From contig JAGHCC010000129.1 in NCBI GenBank assembly GCA_021160685.1, positions 1 through 18,662 on the forward strand: DNA of 18,662 bases. Reading direction: 5' to 3'. A model generated the notes under the pieces. The model was given only the letters and a program-made list of their open reading frames with translations. It was not told the DNA's origin and did not search any database. This document shows, piece after piece, positions 1 to 6,181 of this stretch. This DNA comes from Desulfobulbaceae bacterium (GTDB taxonomy: Bacteria > Desulfobacterota > Desulfobulbia > Desulfobulbales > SURF-16). Within the stretch, counting starts at the first letter, position 1. Each line of letters begins with the position of its first letter. Both the position numbers and the translations under genes were made by a program.

Positions 1-31
1 GCAACTGTGTGGGAGAGTAGGTCGCCGCCGA
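1..31 (+). rRNA. rrf: 5S ribosomal RNA, 3' end only
   Basis: The window opens inside the last bases of a 5S rRNA. The string GGGAGAGTAGGTCGCCGCC (positions 11-29) is the typical 3' end of bacterial 5S rRNA, and a terminator follows a few bases later, as expected at the end of an rRNA operon. The rest of the gene lies upstream of the window, so the exact 3' end is estimated. Confidence 0.85.
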
Positions 32-43
32 ATTTTATATCTA

Positions 44-83
44 AAAATGCTTCCAGCCACTAGGCTCGGAAGCATTTTTTTTT
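44..83 (+). terminator. rho-independent terminator of the rRNA operon
   Basis: AATGCTTCC (46-54) pairs perfectly with GGAAGCATT (68-76). Inside, AGCC pairs with GGCT around the loop ACTA, with one bulged C, giving a stem of about 13 base pairs. The stem runs into an uninterrupted T tract ending at 83. It sits just after the 5S 3' end and ends the upstream rRNA transcript. Confidence 0.93.
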
Positions 84-274
84 GCCCCTGTTTTGTTTCA
101 ATCCAACCTCTCAACGTGATCCTGGTTTTGGCTGAGGACTCTGCCCGCTAATACCCTCTACTTCTTATCCGCTCAACTGCTTTTGCGCCGGTTTCTCTTG
201 CATGCTTGCTTTCATGAGTTAGCTTCTAAGAGATATGAGCCAATGGTTTCCGCGTTTCATTATTGTTTTTTCAG

Positions 275-303
275 GTGACTATTTTGTGTTGAAGAGGTAT
301 CAT
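275..303 (+). promoter_or_regulatory. candidate sigma-70-type promoter for the glmU-like gene
   Basis: GTGACT (275-280, four of six consensus -35 bases) is separated by 17 bases from TATCAT (298-303, five of six consensus -10 bases). A start near 310 would leave a leader of about 48 bases before the ATG at 358. The rest of 84-357 holds no gene or strong structure that I can see. This is a sequence-match call only. Confidence 0.35.
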
Positions 304-357
304 TCATGCAAATTTTAGGATGCAAATATACGAAACAGAGCAGGCTCAAAAGAATAT

Positions 358-1368
358 ATGAAACCAAAATTTCAGGTACTTATATTAGCAGCTGGTAAAG
401 GGACAAGAATGAAGTCCTCGAAGGCTAAGGTTTTGCATGAAGTGTTTTATGCGCCAATGATTCATCATGTTTTAAATGCTGTTAATCCTCTAGACGCAGA
501 TCAGCAGATTGTTGTTGTTGGCCATCAGCAGGACATTGTCAAAGAGTCGTTGGCTGGATATGATGTTGTTTATGCCGAGCAGAAGGAGCAGCTTGGTACA
601 GGACATGCGGTTTTGTCTGCCGAAGAGCTTCTTATGGTGACTTCTGGTGTGGTGATGATTCTTTGCGGTGATACTCCACTTGTCCGTACAGAGACACTTC
701 AGGAAATGCTTGAGCTGCATCTTGGTAGTAAAAGTCAGGTAACGGTCATGACGACAACCCTGGATAACCCGACAAACTATGGCCGTATCATCTCTGATGA
801 AAATGGATATGTGCTCCAAATTGTTGAGGAGAAGGATGCTTCTTCGGCACAGAGAACTATTTCCGAGGTTAATGCCGGTATTTATTGCGTTGATGTTGAT
901 TTTCTCTGCAGAACATTGAAAAAGGTCGGTACTAATAACCAACAGGGTGAGGTTTATTTAACTGATATTGTAGAAGTTGCAACAGGAGATGGGTTGCAGG
1001 TTACTAAGTTTGTCTGCCAGGATTCCAATGAGATTCTCGGAGTCAATTCGAGAATTGAGTTGGCTCAGGCACATGCTGCGTTACAGGATCGCTATCATCG
1101 TTTTCTTATGATGTCAGGGGTAACTCTCTATCAACCTTCTACTATTGTCATTGAAAATACGGTTTCCATTGCTTTGGATACGATCATTTATCCTAATGTC
1201 AGTATTTCCGGATCCACAATTATCGGACATAATTGTTTGATTGAATCTTTTACGGATATTAAGGATTGTCACATAGGCAATCATGTTACGGTTCGCTCTG
1301 GATCTCATGTCCATGGCTGCGAATTTGCTGATAACGAATCGATAGGCCCGTGTTTTAAGAATTTTTGA
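358..1368 (+). CDS. glmU: GlmU-like UDP-GlcNAc pyrophosphorylase lacking the acetyltransferase domain
   Basis: The product (336 aa) matches the N-terminal uridyltransferase of GlmU, which makes UDP-N-acetylglucosamine from GlcNAc-1-phosphate and UTP in the cytoplasm for peptidoglycan and lipopolysaccharide. Visible motifs are the nucleotide loop LAAGKGTRM (10-18), KVLH (24-27), GTGHA (80-84), the metal-binding CGDTP with D105, and GVNSR (228-232). A left-handed beta-helix starts around residue 255. Full GlmU is about 450 aa; this protein stops at IGPCFKNF, where family members continue with IGPFARLRPG. The acetyltransferase active site is therefore absent, and no remnant of it can be read in the 90 bases that follow. 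The pyrophosphorylase half looks intact. It could be a working monofunctional enzyme, with acetyl transfer done elsewhere, or a decaying copy. The start has no strong Shine-Dalgarno sequence. Confidence 0.9.
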   Translation: MKPKFQVLILAAGKGTRMKSSKAKVLHEVFYAPMIHHVLNAVNPLDADQQIVVVGHQQDIVKESLAGYDVVYAEQKEQLGTGHAVLSAEELLMVTSGVVMILCGDTPLVRTETLQEMLELHLGSKSQVTVMTTTLDNPTNYGRIISDENGYVLQIVEEKDASSAQRTISEVNAGIYCVDVDFLCRTLKKVGTNNQQGEVYLTDIVEVATGDGLQVTKFVCQDSNEILGVNSRIELAQAHAALQDRYHRFLMMSGVTLYQPSTIVIENTVSIALDTIIYPNVSISGSTIIGHNCLIESFTDIKDCHIGNHVTVRSGSHVHGCEFADNESIGPCFKNF

Positions 1369-1427
1369 GCAGGATTTTTCACAAATTTTTATGGTTAATA
1401 AAAGTTTGAATCAGGATAATAATTATT

Positions 1428-1440
1428 TGTAAAGTTTACA
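1428..1440. promoter_or_regulatory. perfect palindrome before the zapB-like gene
   Basis: TGTAAA-G-TTTACA is a perfect 6-base dyad ending at the first A of the AGGAAGGAG Shine-Dalgarno (1440-1448) of the next gene. The same 12-base core recurs at 3103-3114 upstream of RNase Y. It has the form of an operator for a dimeric repressor, but no regulator can be assigned from sequence. Confidence 0.3.
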
Positions 1441-1461
1441 GGAAGGAGTTTTTAATTATTT

Positions 1462-1815
1462 ATGGAAGATCGAGAAGACTTAAAGAAATTGGAAAACATC
1501 GTAGAGAAACTAATCTCTGCTTATAATAATTTGAAGACTGATAAACACGATGTTGAGGAGATGTTGTTACAAAGTCAGAACGAAAATGAACAGTTGCAGA
1601 ATCAGTTATCCCAGCTGCAGGATGAAAAATCTCATGTCCATGATCGTGTTGTTGGTCTCTTGGGAACTATTGAAGATTGGGAGAAGACACAAAATCTGAC
1701 TATCTCAGATGACTCAGATGACTCAGATGACTCAGATGAAGAAGTGTCTGGTTTTGAGGCGGACAGGCAAAAGGAAGTAGAATCGTCTTCTCAGCTGTTT
1801 ACGATGGATAAATAA
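1462..1815 (+). CDS. zapB: ZapB-like coiled-coil cell division protein
   Basis: This is a 117-aa acidic protein. Residues about 5-75 are heptad-rich and lack proline and glycine until VVGLLG, as in a long coiled coil, with a stretch of E, Q, N and L typical of ZapB. ZapB is a cytoplasmic filament-forming protein that joins ZapA to the division site and bundles FtsZ. The call rests mainly on the coiled coil plus position: zapA follows 197 bases downstream. The tail is unusual: residues about 82-93 are a run of D, S and D encoded by a 9-base tandem repeat, followed by a charged end. The ATG has a strong upstream AGGAAGGAG, 13 bases away. Classical ZapB is nearer 80 aa, so this is a longer relative. 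Any small coiled-coil protein could resemble it, so the symbol is provisional. Confidence 0.65.
   Translation: MEDREDLKKLENIVEKLISAYNNLKTDKHDVEEMLLQSQNENEQLQNQLSQLQDEKSHVHDRVVGLLGTIEDWEKTQNLTISDDSDDSDDSDEEVSGFEADRQKEVESSSQLFTMDK
1704..1739 (+). repeat. four perfect tandem copies of a 9-base unit inside the zapB-like gene
   Basis: CTCAGATGA is repeated four times without mismatch (1704, 1713, 1722 and 1731). Its length is a multiple of three, so copy-number change would keep the reading frame and lengthen or shorten the Asp/Ser tail by three residues per unit. Confidence 0.95.
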
Positions 1816-2012
1816 CAGATGAATTGAGGTTGTTGTATTTCAGCAGCATAAAAGCTGCAACGAGAGGTGAGTAATTAGTTTATCGAGAATATTTAAATTT
1901 GAGAAGTCAGAATCCTGGCATGGCACTGTGAACGTCTGAAAGAATTTGTTGCCACAGATTTGATATCTTGGTAACACCTCATTATTAGTGAGTTTCTGGA
2001 GAATATGCGATT
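1816..2012 (+). other. structured spacer between the zapB-like gene and zapA
   Basis: The 197-base spacer holds a hairpin, GCAGC (1843-1847) with GCTGC (1854-1858), and a pair of distant complementary hexamers, GAGGTG (1864-1869) and CACCTC (1975-1980). CTGTG and CACAG can also pair inside it. There is no T tract, so none of these is a terminator. It does not fold as a tRNA and matches no riboswitch I recognise. Confidence 0.3.
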
Positions 2013-2294
2013 TTGGAAAGATTGGTCAAATTTGATGTGCTCGGCCAGGAATATCCTTTATATACGGATGCGCCGGAAGAAGATGTACAAGAAATTTTAA
2101 ATCTTGTCAAAAGTCAGTTAGAGGCGTATTCTCAAGTTTCTTCAACTCTTCCGCCAAACAAAATTGCGATTCTGGCAAGCCTGAATATGGCAGGAAAGTA
2201 TGTTAAGTTAAAAAAGGATTTCGAGCAGTTAAAAAAAAATGTTAAGGATTCCACAGAAAAATTAACAATAAAAATTGATAGTACGGTAAAATAA
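2013..2294 (+). CDS. zapA: cell division protein ZapA
   Basis: The product (93 aa) has the usual ZapA length and layout: a short N-terminal beta region, VKFDVLGQEYPLYTDAPEED, then a long helix with the family-typical segment NKIAILASLNMAGKYVKLKK (about residues 49-68), and a coiled-coil tail. ZapA binds FtsZ polymers in the cytoplasm and crosslinks them in the division ring. The start is TTG at 2013, with GGAG at 1998-2001 placed 11 bases upstream. An ATG at 2005 is out of frame, and the codon just before the TTG is ATT, so a non-ATG start is forced. The 6S RNA begins about 40 bases downstream, reproducing the zapA-ssrS order known from many bacteria. Confidence 0.88.
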   Translation: MERLVKFDVLGQEYPLYTDAPEEDVQEILNLVKSQLEAYSQVSSTLPPNKIAILASLNMAGKYVKLKKDFEQLKKNVKDSTEKLTIKIDSTVK

Positions 2295-2299
2295 ATCAT

Positions 2300-2321
2300 G
2301 TTAATCTCTTTGAAGATTAAC
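2300..2321 (+). other. hairpin just after zapA
   Basis: GTTAATCT (2300-2307) and AGATTAAC (2314-2321) form a perfect 8-base-pair stem with a 6-base loop, starting five bases after the zapA stop. No T tract follows, so it is more likely an mRNA 3' stabilising or processing structure between zapA and 6S RNA than an efficient terminator. Confidence 0.5.
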
Positions 2322-2334
2322 AGGTTAAAAAATT

Positions 2335-2515
2335 CGCTTTCCCCTGCCTGGTTAGTGATTAATAGCATATTTGAGCCAACATTATCATCGAGGGAGACTT
2401 CCCTGGTCCTGTATAGAAATTCGTAACAACGAAATTACTAGAAGGGATTATAAGTTCTCCCACCTAACTAGTTAGGTTCGATGTCGCGTTAACACGGCTA
2501 TGGCGGGGGATTTAT
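2335..2515 (+). ncRNA. ssrS: 6S RNA
   Basis: 6S RNA is a regulatory RNA of about 180-190 nt that mimics an open promoter and binds the housekeeping RNA polymerase holoenzyme. The secondary structure can be read here. A closing helix of nine pairs joins TCCCCTGCC (2340-2348) to GGCGGGGGA (2502-2510), with one G-U pair. After a largely unpaired central region, an inner arm pairs GGGAGACTT (2392-2400) with AAGTTCTCCC (2452-2461) with one bulge, then CCCT (2401-2404) with AGGG (2443-2446). It ends in TTCGT-AACA-ACGAA (2420-2433). A palindromic hairpin, ACCTAAC with GTTAGGT (2462-2477), fills the 3' side, followed by the family-typical CACGGCTATGGCGGGG. The position after zapA and the total length also fit. 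End points are good to about 10 bases. Confidence 0.82.
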
Positions 2516-2525
2516 TTAGCTTCAT

Positions 2526-2640
2526 CTGACGGAAGTCAGTTTATATATGGGGAAGAAAAAGAACCCCCTTTGAGAAATTTTCTTTGTTTTCCGGAGAAAA
2601 TTGTAAAGCAATCGGGACGTAAAGAACGTCACGATGGAAA
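2526..2640 (+). other. chain of small hairpins between 6S RNA and a terminator
   Basis: Several short perfect stems follow one another: CTGAC-GGAA-GTCAG (2526-2539), GGGG with CCCC (2549-2567), TTTTC-CGGA-GAAAA (2587-2600) or the alternative AATTTTC (2576-2582) with GAAAATT (2596-2602), ATTG with CAAT (2600-2612), and GACGT-AAAGA-ACGTC (2616-2630). The terminator at 2650-2669 closes the series. It may be the 3' trailer of the 6S precursor or a separate small RNA. I recognise no family. Confidence 0.35.
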
Positions 2641-2649
2641 ATGAATAAT

Positions 2650-2669
2650 CCTGATCATGTCAGGTTTTT
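2650..2669 (+). terminator. short rho-independent terminator downstream of 6S RNA
   Basis: CCTGA (2650-2654) pairs with TCAGG (2660-2664) around a 5-base loop and is followed directly by five Ts (2665-2669). The stem is short, so it may be leaky. It is the first terminator-like structure after zapA and 6S RNA and probably ends that transcript. Confidence 0.6.
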
Positions 2670-2745
2670 ATAAGGCAATATGTTTTTTTATATTGGTATC
2701 TTGGATGCCGGAAGTACGTTTTTGTGTGAATAAGGATAAAAATAA

Positions 2746-2776
2746 TTGACAGATTTTCTTGTGATTGTTGTCATAT
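2746..2776 (+). promoter_or_regulatory. weak candidate promoter
   Basis: A perfect TTGACA (2746-2751) is followed 19 bases later by TCATAT (2771-2776), a poor -10. The TGACA of the -35 and TGTCA (2769-2773) also form an inverted repeat, so the site could be an operator instead. If real, it would drive RNase Y through a leader of about 450 bases, or a small RNA starting with the palindrome at 2789. Confidence 0.25.
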
Positions 2777-2788
2777 GTTTGCTAGCTC

Positions 2789-2813
2789 AGGCCTAATATT
2801 TTATATTTGGCCT
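2789..2813. repeat. 25-base palindrome, large symmetric hairpin
   Basis: AGGCC pairs with GGCCT and, after one T-T mismatch, AATAT pairs with ATATT around a TTT loop, so the whole 25 bases are symmetric. There is no following T tract. It lies 13 bases after the candidate promoter at 2746-2776. Confidence 0.6.
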
Positions 2814-3102
2814 ATTCTTAGCGTCCTAATGCGAAATCTGCTTGTCAGTCACTCTAGGCCTTTCTTTGTTTTCCATCTTTTTTCTTTCTCCCCTTCGTTT
2901 TGTTTCAGCGTTGATCGTAGGGCTCGCTCAAAATAAGTATCACACTATTCGGAGCTTGCGTTTACTTGGCTATTTCCCGTTTCGCGAAAACAGTTACTGA
3001 GTGCTGCATATCTTTGTATTCGCTTCTTGGAAATAAACAGGTAAGCACAAACCCCGCAGCAATGTGAACTTTTGTCGTGCTTGCTCTTTTACAGATCTTG
3101 AG

Positions 3103-3114
3103 TGTAAAGTTTAC
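3103..3114. promoter_or_regulatory. second copy of the TGTAAAGTTTAC palindrome
   Basis: The 12 bases TGTAAAGTTTAC are identical to the core of the palindrome at 1428-1440. Here the last base of the full dyad is G instead of A. It is 53 bases before the TTG and 131 bases before the GTG start candidates of RNase Y. A shared operator is possible but unproven. Confidence 0.25.
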
Positions 3115-3244
3115 GTGATGAGTGTCATTTATATATCGACCGTTGCGTTTCACTCCTCAGAAATAATTGAAACATTTCTCATTTTTTTCTAACTTCCGCT
3201 CTTTCTTTACCAGAGACAACAATACAAAGCAGAAGGTGCTCCTC

Positions 3245-4807
3245 GTGACAACAATTTCACAAGTTATTTTATATATTTTATCACTCATTGCCGGTCTGTT
3301 CGTCGGATTTTTAATTCGAAAACGCTTTTTTGAATCTCGCTTGGAGAATATTGAAGATCAGGGCCGGAAACTTATTGAGAATGCCCTGTCTGAGGCGGAG
3401 CAGATCAAGAAAAAAGCGTCGTTACAAATTAAGGATGAATCATACCAGCTGAAGATAGCGGCAGAACAGGAGTTTCAGGAGTTGAAAGCCGGTCTGCTTG
3501 AGAAAGAAAAACGTGTAGCTCAGAAAGTTGATCAGGTAGATCGTAAGATCGATCTGTTGGATAAGCGTGAGATCGATTTTCTCAACAGAGAGAATAATTT
3601 AACTGTAGAGGAGAAAAAAATTGTCGAGCAGAAAAAGACAATTGATTCCCTGGTTGAAGATCAACGTTTTCAGCTTGAGAAGATTTCCGGTATCAGCAAG
3701 GAACAGGCCCTGAAATTATTGACGGAGTCCATTGAAAGCGAAGCTCGGATGGAGGCGGCAAAGGCTATTGTCAGAATCGAAAATGAGATGAAGATTCAGG
3801 CCGACAAAAAGGCCAAGAATATTCTCTCCCTTGCAATTTGTCGTTATGCCGGAGATTTTGTGGCAGAAAAGACCGTGTCAGTGGTTCCTTTGCCAAATGA
3901 TGAAATGAAAGGACGAATCATTGGCCGTGAGGGAAGAAACATCAGGGCCATTGAAGCGGCTACCGGTATTGATATTATTATTGACGATACACCTGAGGCC
4001 GTCATCTTATCAGGATTTAACCCGTTACGTCGTGAGGTCGCCCGGATTTCCCTGGGGCGTTTGATTTCTGACGGACGTATCCATCCCGCCCGGATTGAAG
4101 AGGTTGTGGGCAAGGTCGAGAAGGAACTGGATGTCTCAATGCGGGAGGCCGGGGAGCAGGCTACTTTTGATGTTGGCGCCCATGGCGTGCATATGGAGAT
4201 CATTATGCTGCTTGGCCGATTAAAATACCGGACAAGTTACGGGCAGAATGTTTTGCAGCATTCTCTTGAGGTTGCTTTTTTGTGTGGAGTTATGGCAGCG
4301 GAGCTTGGTCTTAACGAGAGTGTGGCGAAAAGGGCTGGCTTGCTGCACGATATCGGCAAGGCGGTTGACCATGAGGTTGAGGGATCCCATGCCACTATCG
4401 GCGCTGATTTGGCAAAAAAATATGGAGAATCGCCGGAAATTGTTCATGCCATTGGAGCTCATCATGAGGATATTCCGCCCGAGTCTGTTCTGGATGTTCT
4501 TGTGCAGTCTGCCGATGCTCTTTCAGGTGCAAGGCCCGGCGCTAGAAAGGAGATGCTTGAAACGTATGTGAAGCGTCTGGATAATCTTGAGCAGATCGCC
4601 AATTCATTTAAGGGTGTCGAAAAATCTTTTGCAATCCAGGCCGGTCGTGAAATCCGTATTGTTGCCAACAGCAACGAGGTTTCCGACGCTGAGGCAGCCT
4701 GTATAAGCCGTGATATCGCCAAGAAAATTGAAAAAGAATTGACGTATCCGGGGCAGATCAGGGTCACCGTTATCCGGGAAACCCGGTCGGTTGAGTATGC
4801 TAAGTAG
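3245..4807 (+). CDS. rny: ribonuclease Y
   Basis: RNase Y is a membrane-anchored endoribonuclease that starts mRNA decay. From the GTG at 3245 the protein is 520 aa, the usual length. In order it shows one N-terminal membrane helix (about residues 3-22), a long coiled coil (about 30-180), a KH RNA-binding domain with GRIIGREGRNIR (from 223), and an HD hydrolase domain with LLHDIGK (H368, D369) and AHHED. The GTG is preceded by AGAAGG, 8 bases away. The frame stays open upstream to a TTG at 3167, which would add 26 residues (MKHFSFFSNF...) before the membrane helix, but that start lacks a clear Shine-Dalgarno sequence. I prefer 3245 because family members begin at the membrane helix. tyrS follows after 102 bases. 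Confidence 0.95.
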   Translation: MTTISQVILYILSLIAGLFVGFLIRKRFFESRLENIEDQGRKLIENALSEAEQIKKKASLQIKDESYQLKIAAEQEFQELKAGLLEKEKRVAQKVDQVDRKIDLLDKREIDFLNRENNLTVEEKKIVEQKKTIDSLVEDQRFQLEKISGISKEQALKLLTESIESEARMEAAKAIVRIENEMKIQADKKAKNILSLAICRYAGDFVAEKTVSVVPLPNDEMKGRIIGREGRNIRAIEAATGIDIIIDDTPEAVILSGFNPLRREVARISLGRLISDGRIHPARIEEVVGKVEKELDVSMREAGEQATFDVGAHGVHMEIIMLLGRLKYRTSYGQNVLQHSLEVAFLCGVMAAELGLNESVAKRAGLLHDIGKAVDHEVEGSHATIGADLAKKYGESPEIVHAIGAHHEDIPPESVLDVLVQSADALSGARPGARKEMLETYVKRLDNLEQIANSFKGVEKSFAIQAGREIRIVANSNEVSDAEAACISRDIAKKIEKELTYPGQIRVTVIRETRSVEYAK

Positions 4808-4827
4808 CATTCAGATTTAGTGGGTTA

Positions 4828-4857
4828 GTGATTGCATGGATGCCATTGCAAGCTCAC
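4828..4857 (+). other. hairpin between rny and tyrS
   Basis: GTGATTGCA (4828-4836) pairs with TGCAA and TCAC (4847-4857), giving nine base pairs with a two-base GC bulge and a 10-base loop. No T run follows, so it is not a typical terminator. It may stabilise or separate the two messages. Confidence 0.45.
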
Positions 4858-4909
4858 AACATATCACACTAGAAAAAAGAATCGTGTACCATATTAAGCA
4901 AAATTAATT

Positions 4910-6133
4910 ATGAATTATACAATTGATGAACAGGTGGCGCTGATTGAGCGTGGTGCCGTTGATGTGATTTCCCGGAAAGATTTGATCAAGAAGTTGCGGA
5001 AATCCGAGGAAACCGGCGTTCCTTTAAGGGTCAAGGCCGGTTTTGACCCAACTGCGCCGGATCTTCATCTGGGCCATACTGTTTTGATTCAGAAGTTAAA
5101 GCATTTTCAGGATCTTGGTCATGAAATTCTTTTTCTCATTGGTGATTTTACCGGCATGATTGGAGATCCAACCGGTAAATCAGAGACAAGAAAGCCTTTG
5201 ACCAGAGAAGATGTTGAGCGAAACGCCGAGTCTTATAAAGAGCAGATGTTTAAAATTCTTGACCCGGCAAAAACAAAAGTCATGTTTAACAGTGCCTGGC
5301 TGGATAAGCTCTCGGCCCATGATTTTATCCGTCTCGCGTCTCAGCTCACCGTGGCCAGAATGCTAGAAAGAGAGGATTTTCGGGTTCGTTTTGAAAATCA
5401 GCGGCCCATCAGTATCCATGAATTTATGTATCCTCTGATTCAGGGCTATGACTCCGTGGCCATGAAGGCTGATGTTGAGCTGGGGGGGACGGATCAACTG
5501 TTTAATGTTTTGATGGGCAGGGATTTGCAACGTGCCTGGGGCCAGGAACCACAGGTGGTTATTACCATGCCGCTGCTGGAAGGGCTGGATGGTGTTCATA
5601 AGATGAGCAAATCTCTTGGTAATTATATCGGTATTACGGAAAGTGCTGACAATATTTACGGGAAGGTGTTGTCGGTCTCCGATGAATTGATGTTTCGCTA
5701 TTATGATCTTCTCAGTGATTTGACCTCAGAGGAGATTGGCAGGCTTAAAGCCGACATGGCGACAGGCGTAATCCATCCCAAAGAGGTGAAGAAGAAATTA
5801 GCCAGAGAGTTGACGAGCCGTTTTTATGATGAACTGATCGCACAAAAGGCGGAAGATAATTTTGAGCGGGTTTTTAAAAAGCATGATCTGCCGGAGGATA
5901 TTCCAGAGCTTACAATGAGTGTTGAAGGCGGTGAAATCTGGCTGCCAAGACTTCTGGCTGATGCCGGTCTTGTCAAAGGAACCGGAGAGGCCCGGAGAAT
6001 GATTAAACAAAATGCGGTTTCCCTGGATGGGGAAAAGATAACTGATGTGGAGTATACCATAAGAACAATGGCTGGAGTGCTCGTCAAGGTTGGTAAAAGA
6101 AAATTCTGTCGGGTTAAATTGACAGCCTCGTAA
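4910..6133 (+). CDS. tyrS: tyrosine--tRNA ligase
   Basis: The product (407 aa) charges tRNA-Tyr with tyrosine using ATP in the cytoplasm. It has the class I fold: the HIGH-type motif HLGH (53-56) after KAGFDPTAPDL, the dimer and tRNA-binding middle region with ELGGTDQLFN, the KMSKS loop (231-235), and a C-terminal S4-like RNA-binding domain (about 340-407, with AGLVKGTGEARRMIKQNAVS and ending VGKRKFCRV). The HLGH form and length match the TyrZ-type bacterial enzyme. The ATG at 4910 has no recognisable Shine-Dalgarno (the upstream bases are A+T-rich), but the N-terminus fits the family. I see no T-box leader, so control is not evident. The next gene starts 48 bases later and may be cotranscribed. 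Confidence 0.96.
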   Translation: MNYTIDEQVALIERGAVDVISRKDLIKKLRKSEETGVPLRVKAGFDPTAPDLHLGHTVLIQKLKHFQDLGHEILFLIGDFTGMIGDPTGKSETRKPLTREDVERNAESYKEQMFKILDPAKTKVMFNSAWLDKLSAHDFIRLASQLTVARMLEREDFRVRFENQRPISIHEFMYPLIQGYDSVAMKADVELGGTDQLFNVLMGRDLQRAWGQEPQVVITMPLLEGLDGVHKMSKSLGNYIGITESADNIYGKVLSVSDELMFRYYDLLSDLTSEEIGRLKADMATGVIHPKEVKKKLARELTSRFYDELIAQKAEDNFERVFKKHDLPEDIPELTMSVEGGEIWLPRLLADAGLVKGTGEARRMIKQNAVSLDGEKITDVEYTIRTMAGVLVKVGKRKFCRVKLTAS

Positions 6134-6181
6134 TGCAGAAATCGGTTTCGTGAAAAAATATAGAAAGTAAAGGTTGAAATT

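Larger units (their letters stand above)
2670..3244 (+). other. gene-poor stretch upstream of RNase Y
   Basis: No convincing gene is visible. The stretch holds a hairpin CAATAT with ATATTG (2676-2695) around a T-rich loop, a possible promoter near 2746, a 25-base palindrome at 2789-2813, several T-rich runs (2850-2910), and a second copy of the TGTAAAGTTTAC palindrome at 3103. On the minus strand, positions 3153 down to 2962 encode an open frame of 63 codons starting with GTG. Its composition looks protein-like (for example STTKVHIAAGFVLTCLFPR), but it has no properly spaced Shine-Dalgarno and no neighbour to support it. Part of this stretch is probably the long leader of RNase Y. Confidence 0.5.

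Noticed and set aside
1366..1400. Selenocysteine readthrough or simple frameshift at the end of the GlmU-like gene
   Set aside because: Past the TGA the frame meets a stop within about ten codons, and no frame downstream encodes acetyltransferase sequence, so a single indel or UGA recoding cannot restore the missing domain.
1919..1935. Sigma-54 promoter starting with TGGCAC
   Set aside because: The GC element of the -12 region is missing at the required distance.
1862..1985. tRNA or riboswitch between the zapB-like gene and zapA
   Set aside because: GAGGTG and CACCTC could form a closing stem, but there is no T-arm consensus, no anticodon arm and no riboswitch core that I recognise.
2587..2640. 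c-di-GMP-I (GEMM) riboswitch
   Set aside because: GGGACGTAAAG resembles one conserved strand, but GACGT pairs with ACGTC in a local hairpin, the second aptamer stem with its receptor is missing, and no gene lies directly downstream.
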